NCBI GenBank assembly: GCA_949529445.1
Contig: CATISA010000050.1
Span: 1-41,887, forward strand
DNA: 41,887 bases
Direction of reading: 5' to 3'
From: Alphaproteobacteria bacterium UBA4588
Lineage (GTDB): Bacteria; Pseudomonadota; Alphaproteobacteria; Puniceispirillales; Puniceispirillaceae
How positions within the stretch are numbered: the first letter of the stretch is position 1; each line of letters begins with the position of its first letter. Shown here piece after piece: positions 28,401-37,406 of the stretch. The notes beneath the pieces are model-generated. The model was not told the DNA's origin. It searched no databases and saw only the letters and a program-made list of their open reading frames with translations. Both the position numbers and the translations under genes were made by a program.

Positions 28401-28771
28401 TACGAAACAGTAAAGCTTTCACCGCATCCACAGCGTGCTGTTTCGTTTGGGTTGCTAAAGGTAAAAGAAGACGAAAATTTATCTTCTGTCCAATCCATTT
28501 CGGATCCAATCAAGAACATGACAGCTGCTGGATCAATCAGGATAACAACCCCTTTATCTACAATACGGTCTTCAAATGGTTTTTGCTCTGTTGCATATTC
28601 CACCTGATATTGCAGCCCTGAACAGCCCGCAGTTTTAATACCAACACGCAGGCCAATAACACCGTCCTCAGCGCGGCCCATTAGCTTTTTAGCTTGCTCA
28701 GCAGCAGCAGCAGTCAGCGTAACAATAGGTGTATTCATAGCCGTATCGTCAGATGAGATTTGGTCCTGCAT
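28400..28771 (-). CDS. sufA: Iron-sulfur cluster carrier, SufA/IscA family
   Basis: An A-type carrier that receives clusters from SufBCD and delivers them to target proteins. The 123 aa protein has the three conserved cysteines: one in GIKTAGCSGLQY and two in the C-terminal ARCGCGESF. The ATG at 28771 has TAGGAGAGA upstream; a later ATG (residue 12) is possible. It starts 15 bases after sufT and its stop overlaps the exporter's start by one base. Confidence 0.93.
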   Translation of the reverse strand: MQDQISSDDTAMNTPIVTLTAAAAEQAKKLMGRAEDGVIGLRVGIKTAGCSGLQYQVEYATEQKPFEDRIVDKGVVILIDPAAVMFLIGSEMDWTEDKFSSSFTFSNPNETARCGCGESFTVS

Positions 28772-28786
28772 GATGCTCTCTCCTAA

Positions 28787-29200
28787 TCAAAAATCCAGCG
28801 CAAGACGAGCATCTTCGCTCATACGCTCTGTTGTCCATGGTGGGTCCCACACAAGTGAGACAGCAACCTTCCCAACACTCTCAACAGCTGCAACAGCCTC
28901 TGCTACCTGCCCCGGCAATTCTCCTGCAACAGGACATCCAGGCGCGGTCAGAGACATCGTAATATCTACATCGCCTGTTGGATGCCTTATAATATCATAG
29001 ATAAGACCCAGATCATAAATATTCACGGGAATTTCTGGATCCTTCACCGTTTGCAATGCGTCGATTACCGAACGCTCATCGCTCTGAGTGGCATTTTTAT
29101 CAAGCGGCGCACCAGCATAGGCTGTGAAACCATGCGAGACGTCAGGCAGAAAATCTGCTAATCTTGGGCCCTCTGTGAGCTTGTCGAAGGTTTCACTCAT
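28787..29200 (-). CDS. sufT: SufT, DUF59/MIP18-family iron-sulfur maturation factor
   Basis: A small factor in iron-sulfur cluster maturation, related to eukaryotic CIA2/MIP18. The DUF59 core is visible as VIDALQTVKDPEIPVNIYDL, then SLTAPGCPVAGELPGQV with the family's active cysteine, and VWDPPWTTERMSEDARLALD at the end. I chose ATG 29200 (137 aa), which has GAAAGGAAAG upstream. A TTG at 29251 would add 17 residues with no homology and overlap sufS. The fixed place between sufS and sufA is typical of proteobacterial SUF operons. Confidence 0.93.
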   Translation of the reverse strand: MSETFDKLTEGPRLADFLPDVSHGFTAYAGAPLDKNATQSDERSVIDALQTVKDPEIPVNIYDLGLIYDIIRHPTGDVDITMSLTAPGCPVAGELPGQVAEAVAAVESVGKVAVSLVWDPPWTTERMSEDARLALDF

Positions 29201-29247
29201 TATGACTTTCCTTTCATCATAAATAGCAGTGTTATCATAACCCACAA

Positions 29248-30492
29248 TCAACTAAAAATACGGTTTACTTTTTCAAGCGAGGTCGCAAGCATATCAAAAT
29301 CAGATTCTTGGCTATAAAGACCGACAGAGGCTCTTGCTGTGGAGCTTACATCAAAAAAGGCCATAAGCGGCTGAGCACAATGATGACCAGCGCGAATAGC
29401 AACACCATCCTGGTCAATTAATGTGGAAATATCATGGGGATGAGCCGCATCAAGAGTAAAGGAAATCACGCCTGACTTGTCTTCAGCCTCCCCGATGAAA
29501 TTTAGTCCTTTGACATCAGCCAAACGTTCATGCCCATAGGCAATTAACATGGCTTCATGTTGATGAATATGCTCCATACCGATGGACTGTACAAAATCAA
29601 TTGCCGTGCCCAGGCCGATAACCTCTACAATTGGAGGTGTGCCGGCTTCAAAGCGATGTGGCGGTGCGGCATAAGTTGAACTTTCAATTTCAACAATATC
29701 AATCATATCGCCGCCACCCATGAAGGGTGGCATTTCAGCCAGCAACTCAGCACGACCCCACAATACGCCAATACCGCTTGGACCATATAGTTTATGGCCT
29801 GAAAACACATAGAAATCACAGCCAAGAGCGGCCATGTCAACAGGCATATGAATACAGCCCTGACAGCCATCAACAACAAAACTTGCCCCAGCGTTGCGCG
29901 CGATTTCAGATATCTCCACAATCGGGAATATGGTTCCAAGCACATTAGAGACATGCGGTAGCGCAATCAGCTTCGTGCGGGCATTTATATAGGTTTTGAA
30001 GATATCTATATCAAAACTGCCATCCTTACCAACAGGCGCTGCAATAACCTTAGCGCCAACCCGCTGAGCCAGCATTTGCCAGGGCACAATATTAGCATGA
30101 TGTTCTGCAACTGTTATCAGGACTTCATCCCCCTCACCAACCACAAGCGGGCCGTGACATTGAGCGATGATATTTAAAGACATTGTTGCACCAGAGGTAA
30201 AAATAACCTCGTCCTGAGATGTTGCACCAAGCCAGTCAGCAACTTTTCCTCGCACAGCCTCATAGGCATCTGTTGAGGCCTCTGACAAAAAATGCAGGCC
30301 ACGATGCACATTGGAGTATGTATCGGCGTAGGCCGCATGAACCGCATCAAGCACAATTTGCGGTTTCTGGGCTGACGCAGCTGAATCGAGATACACTAAC
30401 GGCTTTCCATTAACTTCGCGTGAAAGAATAGGAAACTGGTTGCGTAGAGCAGCGAAATCAGGCTTTTGGGCTGAAATATCCGTCATAGCCAT
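29248..30492 (-). CDS. sufS: Cysteine desulfurase SufS
   Basis: A PLP enzyme that takes sulfur from cysteine for cluster assembly. The 414 aa protein has YLDSAASAQKP near the N-terminus, the central ITVAEHHANIVPWQ, the PLP lysine in FVFSGHKLYGPSGIGVLWG, and the persulfide cysteine in RAGHHCAQPLM, the SufS-type (group II) loop. The ATG overlaps the sufD stop (TAATG). No sufE or sufU gene lies in the operon, so its sulfur-acceptor partner must be elsewhere or absent. Confidence 0.95.
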   Translation of the reverse strand: MAMTDISAQKPDFAALRNQFPILSREVNGKPLVYLDSAASAQKPQIVLDAVHAAYADTYSNVHRGLHFLSEASTDAYEAVRGKVADWLGATSQDEVIFTSGATMSLNIIAQCHGPLVVGEGDEVLITVAEHHANIVPWQMLAQRVGAKVIAAPVGKDGSFDIDIFKTYINARTKLIALPHVSNVLGTIFPIVEISEIARNAGASFVVDGCQGCIHMPVDMAALGCDFYVFSGHKLYGPSGIGVLWGRAELLAEMPPFMGGGDMIDIVEIESSTYAAPPHRFEAGTPPIVEVIGLGTAIDFVQSIGMEHIHQHEAMLIAYGHERLADVKGLNFIGEAEDKSGVISFTLDAAHPHDISTLIDQDGVAIRAGHHCAQPLMAFFDVSSTARASVGLYSQESDFDMLATSLEKVNRIFS

Positions 30493-31700
30493 TATCCTTT
30501 ATGTGGCACCTGCCAGCCTGACAGAAATGGGCGAAACAGCTCTGCAAAGCCTTGATGGCGGATTTCCGCAACAGCCTCGACCAGAAACGCATCAATCAGC
30601 ATTGCACGGGCTTCTGCTTCATCAATGCCACGGCTTTGCAAATAAAACAGATGCGTCTCGTCAAGCTCTCCTACTGTTGCACCATGCGAGCAAACAACAT
30701 CATCCGCAAAAATTTCGAGCTCAGGCTTGGCATCTGCTTCTGCATCACGTGAAAGCAGTAGCGCGCGGCTCATCTGCTGACCGTCTGTTTTCTGAGCGTG
30801 AGGCGCTACTCTGACCTGACCTTGAAACACCCCGCGGGCGTTATCATCAAGAACACCGCGAATAATCTGGCGAGAATTACAATTGGCAACTTCATGGGCC
30901 ACTCTGGTTGTCATGTCATGATGTTGATCATTTTTACCAAGATAAATCGATGACAGGCCAAGCTCGCCATATTCTCCTTCCAACCGGACATGCGTTTCAA
31001 GACGAGACAGAGCGCCACCAAGAGATAATGACATGCTATTTACGTCTGCGCGTTCACCAAGAGACAGGCACGTTAGCCCAAGATGATGTGTTGCCGCATT
31101 TTCAAGCTGTAATTTGACATGGTCTAGCTTAGCGCCTGCGCCAACACGCACCACAATAAACGGCGCCGATAACCTGTTATTTGTCTCATGATGCTCTGCA
31201 TATGCAAAATGAGCACCATCCCCAATGTCAATATGGATAACCGGGTGACTTGATGCTGCTGGCGCGCCGCCGACAAATTGCAACATAACCGGCCTATCAA
31301 TAAGAGCCCCCTGTGCAACCTGAAGCGAAATGCCAGCTGTCATTTTGGCAACGGTAAGACGCGAAACAAGATTATCGCTGGCACCTAGCTCATCAATCGC
31401 AGCCAGAGCGCTCTCATCATCCCCCAGCATAACAAGGCGAACACCCGCAGGCAGAGCGTCAGATAGGTCATCGCGAAACTGACCGCCATGAAAAACTAAA
31501 CGGCAGTGCGGACCAGCAATCTCTTTCGGCGTTGCAACGGCGCCAGAGATATCATTTGCAGGCTGCAGTGATGCTGATACAAGATTTTCAAGGGATGTAT
31601 ATTTCCATGCTTCGGCCTTCTTAGCCGGCCAGCCAGTCTCAGCAAAGCGTTCCTGAGCACGATTCTGCACCGAAGAGAGCGTGATGGTGTCAGGCGACAT
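30492..31700 (-). CDS. sufD: SufD, subunit of the SufBCD scaffold
   Basis: SufD forms a heterodimer with SufB on which [Fe-S] clusters are built. The 402 aa protein begins with a helical domain including [15 protein letters not shown], a standard SufD/SufB N-terminal segment. A right-handed beta-helix core follows. The C-terminal domain contains [31 protein letters not shown], split here from the usual SufBD core. It overlaps sufC by 11 bases and sufS by one base. Confidence 0.94.
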   Translation of the reverse strand: MSPDTITLSSVQNRAQERFAETGWPAKKAEAWKYTSLENLVSASLQPANDISGAVATPKEIAGPHCRLVFHGGQFRDDLSDALPAGVRLVMLGDDESALAAIDELGASDNLVSRLTVAKMTAGISLQVAQGALIDRPVMLQFVGGAPAASSHPVIHIDIGDGAHFAYAEHHETNNRLSAPFIVVRVGAGAKLDHVKLQLENAATHHLGLTCLSLGERADVNSMSLSLGGALSRLETHVRLEGEYGELGLSSIYLGKNDQHHDMTTRVAHEVANCNSRQIIRGVLDDNARGVFQGQVRVAPHAQKTDGQQMSRALLLSRDAEADAKPELEIFADDVVCSHGATVGELDETHLFYLQSRGIDEAEARAMLIDAFLVEAVAEIRHQGFAELFRPFLSGWQVPHKG

Positions 31701-32451
31701 TCGCGTTCTCCATCATGTCGGAGTAGCCATTTTCTTCTACGTCAAGTGCCAGTGACTTATCACCTGTCTTGACGATTTTCCCTGCTGATAGAATATGAAC
31801 AAAATCCGGCACGATATGCGAAAGAAGACGCTGATAGTGAGTAATCACAACCATCCCTATTTCAGGTCCTCGCTGGGAATTCACCCCCTCTGAAACAATT
31901 TTCAGCGCATCAATATCAAGACCTGAATCTGTTTCATCCAGAATCGCAATTGACGGGTTAAGAAGTGCCATCTGCAGGATTTCATAACGTTTTTTCTCGC
32001 CACCAGAAAAGCCAACATTTACAGCGCGCTTCAGCATATCATCTTTGATGCCGAGTTCATTTGCTTTTGCACGCACAAGTTTAACAAAGCCGAGCTGGTC
32101 AACTTCATCTTCTCCTTGTTCACGCAGGCGCGCATTAACCGCTGCCCGCAAAAATGCCATGCCACCAACACCTGGCAATTCAACCGGATACTGAAAGGCA
32201 AGAAACATACCGGCACGGGCACGCTCATCTGCTTCCATTTCCAAAAGTGATTCGCCATCAAGCAGAATATCGCCTTCTGTTATTTCATATCCATTACGAC
32301 CGGACAGAACATATGAAAGTGTGGATTTACCAGACCCGTTCGGGCCCATAATCGCATGAACTTCACCACGATTTATGGTGAGATTGATCCCATGTAAAAT
32401 GTCTGTATCACCAATGCGGGCATGCAGATTTTTAATCTCGAGCAGCGCCAT
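31690..32451 (-). CDS. sufC: SufC, ATPase of the SufBCD scaffold
   Basis: An ABC-type soluble ATPase that drives SufBCD conformational changes. The 253 aa protein has Walker [17 protein letters not shown], the Q-loop [12 protein letters not shown], the SufC-type signature [13 protein letters not shown], Walker [15 protein letters not shown] and the switch histidine in [10 protein letters not shown]. It lies 20 bases after sufB and overlaps sufD. Confidence 0.96.
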   Translation of the reverse strand: MALLEIKNLHARIGDTDILHGINLTINRGEVHAIMGPNGSGKSTLSYVLSGRNGYEITEGDILLDGESLLEMEADERARAGMFLAFQYPVELPGVGGMAFLRAAVNARLREQGEDEVDQLGFVKLVRAKANELGIKDDMLKRAVNVGFSGGEKKRYEILQMALLNPSIAILDETDSGLDIDALKIVSEGVNSQRGPEIGMVVITHYQRLLSHIVPDFVHILSAGKIVKTGDKSLALDVEENGYSDMMENANVA

Positions 32452-32471
32452 AATATCATTTTCCTTTTTGC

Positions 32472-33923
32472 TTAACCTACTGAACCTTCGAGACTAATCC
32501 CGATGAGCTTTTGTGCTTCAACTGCAAATTCCATCGGCAATTCCTTCATAACTTCTTTGCAGAATCCGTTCACGATCAATGATACGGCATCTTCTTCTGT
32601 CATGCCGCGCTGAAGACAGTAAAATAGCTGGTCTTCAGAAATACGGGACGTTGTTGCTTCATGTTCTATTTTAGCAGAGGGATTACGCGATACGATATAA
32701 GGTACGGTATGCGCACCACATTGGTCACCGACCAAAAGAGAGTCGCATTGCGTGAAATTACGGGCACCCTCAGCCGCCTTATTCATCTCAACAAGACCGC
32801 GATAGGTATTTTGGGATTTGCCCGCCGAAATGCCCTTTGAGATAATGGTTGACCGAGAACCTTGACCAAGATGGATCATCTTTGTTCCGGTATCCGCCTG
32901 CTGTGCTCCATTAGTCACAGCAACCGAATAGAATTCGCCAACCGAATCCTTGCCAGTCAGCACGCATGATGGATATTTCCAGGTGATAGCAGATCCTGTT
33001 TCAACCTGTGTCCAAGAAATTTTTGACCTATCCCCGCGGCATACTCCTCGCTTGGTAACAAAATTATAAATACCGCCCTTGCCTGTTTCATCGCCAGGGT
33101 ACCAGTTCTGAACGGTAGAATATTTGATTTCCGCATCATCCATTGCAACCAACTCAACCACGGCAGCATGAAGCTGGTTTTCATCGCGTTGCGGCGCGGT
33201 ACATCCCTCAAGGTAGCTTACATAAGAGCTATCTTCGGCAATGATAAGTGTACGTTCAAACTGACCTGTGTTTTGCTCATTAATGCGGAAATAGGTAGAT
33301 AATTCCATCGGACAACGCACGCCCTTTGGAATGTAGACAAAGGAGCCGTCGGTAAAAACGGCGCAGTTAAGCGCGGAAAAATAGTTATCAGACACAGGCA
33401 CAACAGTACCCATATAACGACGTACGAGGTCAGGGTATTCACGAATTGCCTCTGATATCGGACAGAAAATCACACCAGCCTTCGATAACTCTTCGCGGAA
33501 TGTCGTTGCAACAGAAACAGAATCGAACACAGCATCCACTGCAACTCCTGCCAGTACTTTTTGCTCATTCAGCGGAATACCTAGTTTTTCATAGGTCCGC
33601 AGTAATTCTGGATCAACTTCGTCAAGTGACTTCGGTCCTTCAGCAGATTTTGGCGCAGAATAATAATAAATATCTTGATAGTCGATCGGCGCGATATTTA
33701 GTTTTGCCCAATCTGGTGTTGGCATCTTCTGCCAATAACGATAGGCCTTCAGGCGCCATTCAAGCATCCAGTCAGGCTCATCTTTTTTTGCTGAAATAAA
33801 CCGAATGACATCTTCATTCAGTCCTTTGGGTGCCTTATCTGTTTCAATGTCAGTAATAAACCCGTATTTATATTTGCCAGTGGCATCTTCAACAGCGGCG
33901 ATCGTTTCGGTTGTTGCAACCAT
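32472..33923 (-). CDS. sufB: SufB, main scaffold subunit
   Basis: The main scaffold for de novo [Fe-S] assembly. The 483 aa protein has the well-conserved [38 protein letters not shown], the [20 protein letters not shown] block and [40 protein letters not shown] near the end carries the sulfur-handling cysteine. I chose ATG 33923, preceded by AAAGGGGAT; the longer frame to 33962 runs back over the regulator gene and adds nothing conserved. It begins 16 bases after the regulator's stop. Confidence 0.95.
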   Translation of the reverse strand: MVATTETIAAVEDATGKYKYGFITDIETDKAPKGLNEDVIRFISAKKDEPDWMLEWRLKAYRYWQKMPTPDWAKLNIAPIDYQDIYYYSAPKSAEGPKSLDEVDPELLRTYEKLGIPLNEQKVLAGVAVDAVFDSVSVATTFREELSKAGVIFCPISEAIREYPDLVRRYMGTVVPVSDNYFSALNCAVFTDGSFVYIPKGVRCPMELSTYFRINEQNTGQFERTLIIAEDSSYVSYLEGCTAPQRDENQLHAAVVELVAMDDAEIKYSTVQNWYPGDETGKGGIYNFVTKRGVCRGDRSKISWTQVETGSAITWKYPSCVLTGKDSVGEFYSVAVTNGAQQADTGTKMIHLGQGSRSTIISKGISAGKSQNTYRGLVEMNKAAEGARNFTQCDSLLVGDQCGAHTVPYIVSRNPSAKIEHEATTSRISEDQLFYCLQRGMTEEDAVSLIVNGFCKEVMKELPMEFAVEAQKLIGISLEGSVG

Positions 33924-33939
33924 TCGATTTATCCCCTTT

Positions 33940-34407
33940 TTAGGATTTGAACACGTCGGCATTGCCTGCTTCTAGAGATGCCGGTGGCATCTGAAACAAA
34001 CTTTCCGGATTAAATAATTCTGCTAGTGAAACTTCATTCAATGCTTTGCGGAGTGCAGTATTTACGTGGTTCCAGTTCCCGCCCATAAAACAGCCATTTC
34101 GGACCGAACATGGGTCCTCAACACCATCAACACAGGCCGTCAGCGCAATCGGCCCCTCAACAGCCTCAATAACTTCAGCAATGCTGATATTGTTTACCGG
34201 TCGCTCAAGGTAATAGCCCCCTTTTATCCCTCGCGTACTTACAACGAGACCAGCAGAAACCAGCGTCTTCGTTACCTTGGCAACAGTCGTTTGATTCAAT
34301 TGTGTATGCTGTGCAAGCGCGGCACTGGCCAGAATTTCATCCGGCCGCGCCGCCATAACACCTAACACAAGAATCGCATAATCTGTCATCCTATTAAGCC
34401 GTAACAT
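33940..34407 (-). CDS. Rrf2-family SUF regulator (IscR/SufR-like)
   Basis: A 155 aa winged-helix regulator that probably senses iron-sulfur status through a bound cluster. The N-terminal [19 protein letters not shown] and the recognition region [20 protein letters not shown] are Rrf2-type. Three cysteines at about 105, 113 and 119 ([16 protein letters not shown]) match the cluster ligands of IscR-type proteins. It is the first gene of the SUF operon, and the ATG has AGGA eight bases upstream. An IscR type-1-like palindrome lies about 90 bases upstream, so autoregulation is likely. It is nearer to the SUF-operon Rrf2 branch than to E. coli IscR. Confidence 0.92.
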   Translation of the reverse strand: MLRLNRMTDYAILVLGVMAARPDEILASAALAQHTQLNQTTVAKVTKTLVSAGLVVSTRGIKGGYYLERPVNNISIAEVIEAVEGPIALTACVDGVEDPCSVRNGCFMGGNWNHVNTALRKALNEVSLAELFNPESLFQMPPASLEAGNADVFKS

Positions 34408-34475
34408 ATCGTATCCTGTAGCTATGTTTAAGGAATAAACCTTTAATTTTGTAGCACAGATATCTCACTGTTTTT

Positions 34476-34494
34476 GCGAATGATTATCATATTC
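34476..34494. promoter_or_regulatory. Fur-like box upstream of the SUF operon
   Basis: GCGAATGATTATCATATTC matches the classical 19-base Fur consensus at 14 of 19 positions. Its core ATGATTATCAT is an 11-base palindrome. It sits about 70-90 bases upstream of the regulator's ATG and directly abuts the IscR-like palindrome. In alphaproteobacteria the cognate protein could be Fur/Mur or another family member. The assignment rests on consensus matching by eye. Confidence 0.5.
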
Positions 34495-34512
34495 AGGACT
34501 ATTTTAGTCCTG
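34494..34512. promoter_or_regulatory. IscR type-1-like operator upstream of the SUF operon
   Basis: CAGGACTA and TAGTCCTG form perfect 8-base arms around TTT. The central GACTATTTTAGTC fits the core GACTRWWWYAGTC of the E. coli IscR type-1 site at every position; the outer flanks fit only partly. On the minus strand the centre reads TAAAAT, five of six matches to a -10 element, so bound regulator could block the promoter. The next gene encodes an IscR-like protein. Confidence 0.6.
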
Positions 34513-34679
34513 TACATAAGGAGATAAGAGACTCCAGACAGAAAACAAGTATACAAGACAAGAAATGTCCCACATTGAAGTAAATAAATCCCTTAAAACG
34601 AAGCAGCGGATCGGACAGGTGCCGGCAGTCGTCAGTTAGTGATGAAAATGAGCAGCTAATCAGTGCATAACAACTAGGA

Positions 34680-35024
34680 CTAGTTGAAAGCCTCACGACG
34701 AAGTTTGTAGCGACCGTCGGTTATACCATCGAACACTTCATCAATTTCAGGATGACCAATAGGGCCATTTTCATCATCAGACGTCAGATTCTGCTGAGAA
34801 ACATAAGCTGAGTAGAAGCTATCGGAATTTTCAGCAAGGAGATGATAAAAAGGCTGTTCGCGCACGGGGCGCACATCTTCAGGAATGGCGGCATACCATT
34901 CTTCGGTATTATCGAATTCAGGATCGACATCAACAATGACGCCCCGGAAGGGATAGTGTTTATGCCGGACAATATCGCCGATGCAGAACACCGGCAGAGC
35001 CGGAACTTTAGGATGAAAGGTCAT
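34680..35024 (-). CDS. hspQ: Heat shock protein HspQ (YccV-like)
   Basis: A small protein, known in E. coli as a specificity factor for Lon protease and as a binder of hemimethylated DNA. The 114 aa protein has FCIGDIVRHKHYPFRGVIVD at the N-terminus, EEWYAAIPEDVRPVREQPFYHLLAE in the centre (conserved W and YHLLAE) and YVSQQNLTSDDENGPI with the family's NL motif. It lies 19 bases downstream of rpmF on the same strand. Confidence 0.92.
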   Translation of the reverse strand: MTFHPKVPALPVFCIGDIVRHKHYPFRGVIVDVDPEFDNTEEWYAAIPEDVRPVREQPFYHLLAENSDSFYSAYVSQQNLTSDDENGPIGHPEIDEVFDGITDGRYKLRREAFN

Positions 35025-35043
35025 AAAATGCTTCTATACGATA

Positions 35044-35229
35044 CTAAAAGCGGTCCTTGACTTTAAGGACTTGACGACCACCATACATACCTGTTTTCAA
35101 ATCAATATGATGAGGACGATGTAACTCGCCTGTTACCTTGTCTTCGACATAGGCATCATTACTCAGCGAGTCATGTGCACGGCGCATATCGCGCTTTGAT
35201 TTACTGACTTTACGCTTTGGGACTGCCAT
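35044..35229 (-). CDS. rpmF: 50S ribosomal protein L32
   Basis: A structural protein of the large ribosomal subunit. The 61 aa sequence begins [20 protein letters not shown], the universal L32 start, and continues with [20 protein letters not shown]. The zinc-binding cysteines found in some L32 proteins are absent, as in many alphaproteobacteria. CAGGAG precedes the ATG. A perfect 18-base inverted repeat lies in its leader, between it and the upstream tRNA-Ala. Confidence 0.96.
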   Translation of the reverse strand: MAVPKRKVSKSKRDMRRAHDSLSNDAYVEDKVTGELHRPHHIDLKTGMYGGRQVLKVKDRF

Positions 35230-35252
35230 GGTCCGCTCCTGTAGATCGCTAA

Positions 35253-35270
35253 ATCTGCAGATATGCAGAT
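35253..35270. repeat. Perfect inverted repeat in the rpmF leader
   Basis: ATCTGCA (35253-35259) and TGCAGAT (35264-35270) are perfect arms around GATA. On the minus strand the segment also reads as two tandem copies of TATCTGCA. It is 23 bases upstream of the rpmF ATG and downstream of tRNA-Ala. It could be an operator, an RNA hairpin or a weak terminator; the following T run is only three bases. Confidence 0.5.
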
Positions 35271-35293
35271 ATAAACTGAAACAAAAAGGGGAT

Positions 35294-35369
35294 TGGTGGA
35301 GCCAGACGGGATCGAACCGACGACCTCATGCTTGCAAAGCACGCGCTCTCCCAGCTGAGCTATGGCCCC
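35294..35369 (-). tRNA. tRNA-Ala (anticodon TGC)
   Basis: A 76-base cloverleaf with encoded CCA. The acceptor stem contains the G3:U70 wobble pair that identifies tRNA-Ala. The anticodon loop TTTGCAA gives TGC, and the T-arm contains GGTTCGATCCC. The sequence is close to E. coli tRNA-Ala(UGC). It is a single gene upstream of rpmF, not in an rRNA spacer within this window. Confidence 0.97.
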
Positions 35370-35525
35370 ACATTTACCCTTTGAAAAACCGATGCCGCCA
35401 AATAAATAGGGGCACCAGACGGTCGGGTGTTTATGATCGAAACACCCTAGAAGGTCAAGCCTCTTTTTACCTCAACAGACTGCTTTTAGTCTGAAAAACC
35501 ACCAAAGAGCGTTTTCACACCACCC

Positions 35526-36620
35526 TTAAGCAGCTGAAAGAGACGAAAGAGCCTCTTTAACAGCCGGATGAACTAACTCACCTTTGTTGACATTTAAGCC
35601 ACGTGCGAGATGCTCATCATCATCTAGCGCTGCAATCCCCTTATTCGCCAGCGCCATGACATGCGGTAATGTTGCATTATTCAGAGCCTCAGATGAGGTG
35701 CGCGGCATCGCACCAGGCATATTGGCAACACAATAATGCACAACACCGTCTATGACATAAGTTGGGTCTTCATGTGTTGTTGGGCGGGATGTTTCAGCAC
35801 AACCACCTTGGTCAATTGCAACATCAACAAGTACTGAGCCTGTTTTCATGTCGGCCAGCATCGAGCGTTGGATCAGTTTTGGTGCACTTGCACCTGGTAT
35901 CAGCACTGCACCAACAACCATATCAGCACGCAAAACAGCCTTGCGCAGAGTTTCAGCTGTTGAATAGCGGGTCGTCACCGCACCACCAAATAGATCATCC
36001 AGATAGCGAAGGCGCGCTAAAGACCTGTCAAAAATCATCACTTTTGCGCCCATCCCAACAGCCATTTTGGCAGCATTTGTACCAACAACACCGCCACCGA
36101 TAATCACAATATCAGCTGGATCAACACCCGGAACGCCCGAAATAAGAACACCACGACCACCTTGATGAGCCGACAAATGCGCGGCCCCTTCAATAACGGA
36201 GAGTCGTCCTGCAACTTCAGACATTGGCGCCAAAAGCGGCAATCCGCCTTGTGCATCCGTGATTGTTTCATAGGCAATCGCTTTGCAACCAGACGACATC
36301 AGGCCAATGGCCTGTTGTTCATCAGCAGCGAGATGAAGATAAGTAAATAGAATCTGATTCGCAGACAGCTGGGCATATTCAGACCTCTGAGGTTCTTTTA
36401 CTTTTACAATCATATCAGCATCGGCAAAGACAGTGGCAGCATCGGGTACAATTTTTGCCCCTGCCGCAGCATAATCTGCGTCCGAAGCAGAAATACCAGC
36501 GCCAGCGCCAGCTTGGATCAGAACATCATGGCCCACCTGACTCAGCTCAGACACAGAGTTTGGCACAAGACCAACCCGCTTTTCATGGACCTTGATTTCA
36601 GTTGGAACACCTATTTTCAT
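35526..36620 (-). CDS. ald: Alanine dehydrogenase
   Basis: It interconverts alanine and pyruvate plus ammonia with NAD(H). The 364 aa protein begins MKIGVPTEIKVHEKRVGLVP, with the substrate-binding RVGLVP. It continues with MIVKVKEPQRSEYAQL, the catalytic histidine region FTYLHLAADEQQA, EVAGRLSVIEGAAHL, the NAD-binding IIGGGVVGTNAAKMA, and NMPGAMPRTSSEALNNATLP. A GGGGGG ribosome site precedes the ATG. The divergent Lrp-family gene across a 325-base AT-rich gap is its likely regulator (AldR-like). Confidence 0.95.
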   Translation of the reverse strand: MKIGVPTEIKVHEKRVGLVPNSVSELSQVGHDVLIQAGAGAGISASDADYAAAGAKIVPDAATVFADADMIVKVKEPQRSEYAQLSANQILFTYLHLAADEQQAIGLMSSGCKAIAYETITDAQGGLPLLAPMSEVAGRLSVIEGAAHLSAHQGGRGVLISGVPGVDPADIVIIGGGVVGTNAAKMAVGMGAKVMIFDRSLARLRYLDDLFGGAVTTRYSTAETLRKAVLRADMVVGAVLIPGASAPKLIQRSMLADMKTGSVLVDVAIDQGGCAETSRPTTHEDPTYVIDGVVHYCVANMPGAMPRTSSEALNNATLPHVMALANKGIAALDDDEHLARGLNVNKGELVHPAVKEALSSLSAA

Positions 36621-36945
36621 GACATAACCCCCCGTTCATTATATGAGTTGGCAGCGCCTGCCCCACATAGGAGCTTTGTTGCTGTATTACACGTCTAATA
36701 ATAGAAGAATTTTCACGAAATGTGCTATTAAAAAGATGCAAATTTCACTATTTGTTTAACATAATATTTTATTAAATTAGTATTTAATTAAATATTTATG
36801 CTTGAATATGATATTACTTACAATATAATTCTCTTGGACATAATGAAAGAAACCTGCGTTTTATAGTGGCGCTAACGCACTGACAAACACCCGATTACGA
36901 TTTATGATCGTAAAGAGAGACTTTGGCAGAGACAAGGAGAAAACT
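36621..36945. other. AT-rich divergent promoter region between ald and the Lrp-family gene
   Basis: No gene is seen. It holds an inverted repeat GAAATGTGC (36717-36725) and GCAAATTTC (36738-36746), matching at 8 of 9 arm positions with a 12-base spacer. TTTCAC recurs directly at 36711 and 36743, 32 bases apart, about three helical turns. A TATAAT on the minus strand (36643-36638) could serve ald but lacks a good -35. A very AT-rich stretch (about 36745-36835) follows, of the kind Lrp proteins favour. Confidence 0.45.
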
Positions 36946-37404
36946 ATGGATAAAATCGATCGTTCTATTCTCACAATCCTGCAGGAAAATGCGCGTATTG
37001 CGAATGTAGAGCTTGCTGACCGTGTTGGCCTATCGCCCTCGGCCTGTCTACGTCGCGTCGGCCAGCTGGAAAAATCTAATATCGTAAAGGGATATCACGC
37101 CGATCTTAGCCTTGAAAAACTAGGGCACTCAGTGCTGGTTTTGGTGAATATTACGCTCAATGGACAATCTGCCGGCATGTTATCTGAATTTGAAACAGCT
37201 GTTAGAAATGTTCCTCAAGTACTTGCCTGTTTTCTGCTAGCAGGCGAAAGCGACTACTTGCTGCGGGTTGCCGCACGCGATGTAAATGATTTTGGCCGGA
37301 TCCATACAGAATTTCTGTCTGCTCTTCCCCATGTGATGAGGATGGAAAGCAATTTCATCCTTCGTGAAGTCGCAAATAGAGGCCTGTCTGCCGAAGAACT
37401 ATAA
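36946..37404 (+). CDS. Lrp/AsnC-family transcriptional regulator
   Basis: A 152 aa regulator with an N-terminal helix-turn-helix (MDKIDRSILTILQENARI, then LADRVGLSPSACLRRVGQLE). The C-terminal RAM ligand-binding domain shows ACFLLAGESDYLLRVAARDV. I chose ATG 36946, which has AAGGAGA five bases upstream; an in-frame ATG at 36904 would add 14 non-conserved residues. Its place opposite ald suggests it activates ald in response to an amino acid, probably alanine, as AldR does. It ends 2 bases before the convergent SelO gene. Confidence 0.92.
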   Translation: MDKIDRSILTILQENARIANVELADRVGLSPSACLRRVGQLEKSNIVKGYHADLSLEKLGHSVLVLVNITLNGQSAGMLSEFETAVRNVPQVLACFLLAGESDYLLRVAARDVNDFGRIHTEFLSALPHVMRMESNFILREVANRGLSAEEL

Positions 37405-37406
37405 GT

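Noticed and set aside
30440-30814. 124-residue plus-strand open frame antisense to sufD/sufS
   Set aside because: Rich in His, Gln and Leu as expected for the complement of these genes; no independent support.
34499-34696. 65-residue minus-strand open frame between the SUF regulator and hspQ
   Set aside because: It overlaps the IscR-like palindrome and the hspQ end, is rich in Ser, Cys and Leu without any motif, and has no ribosome site.
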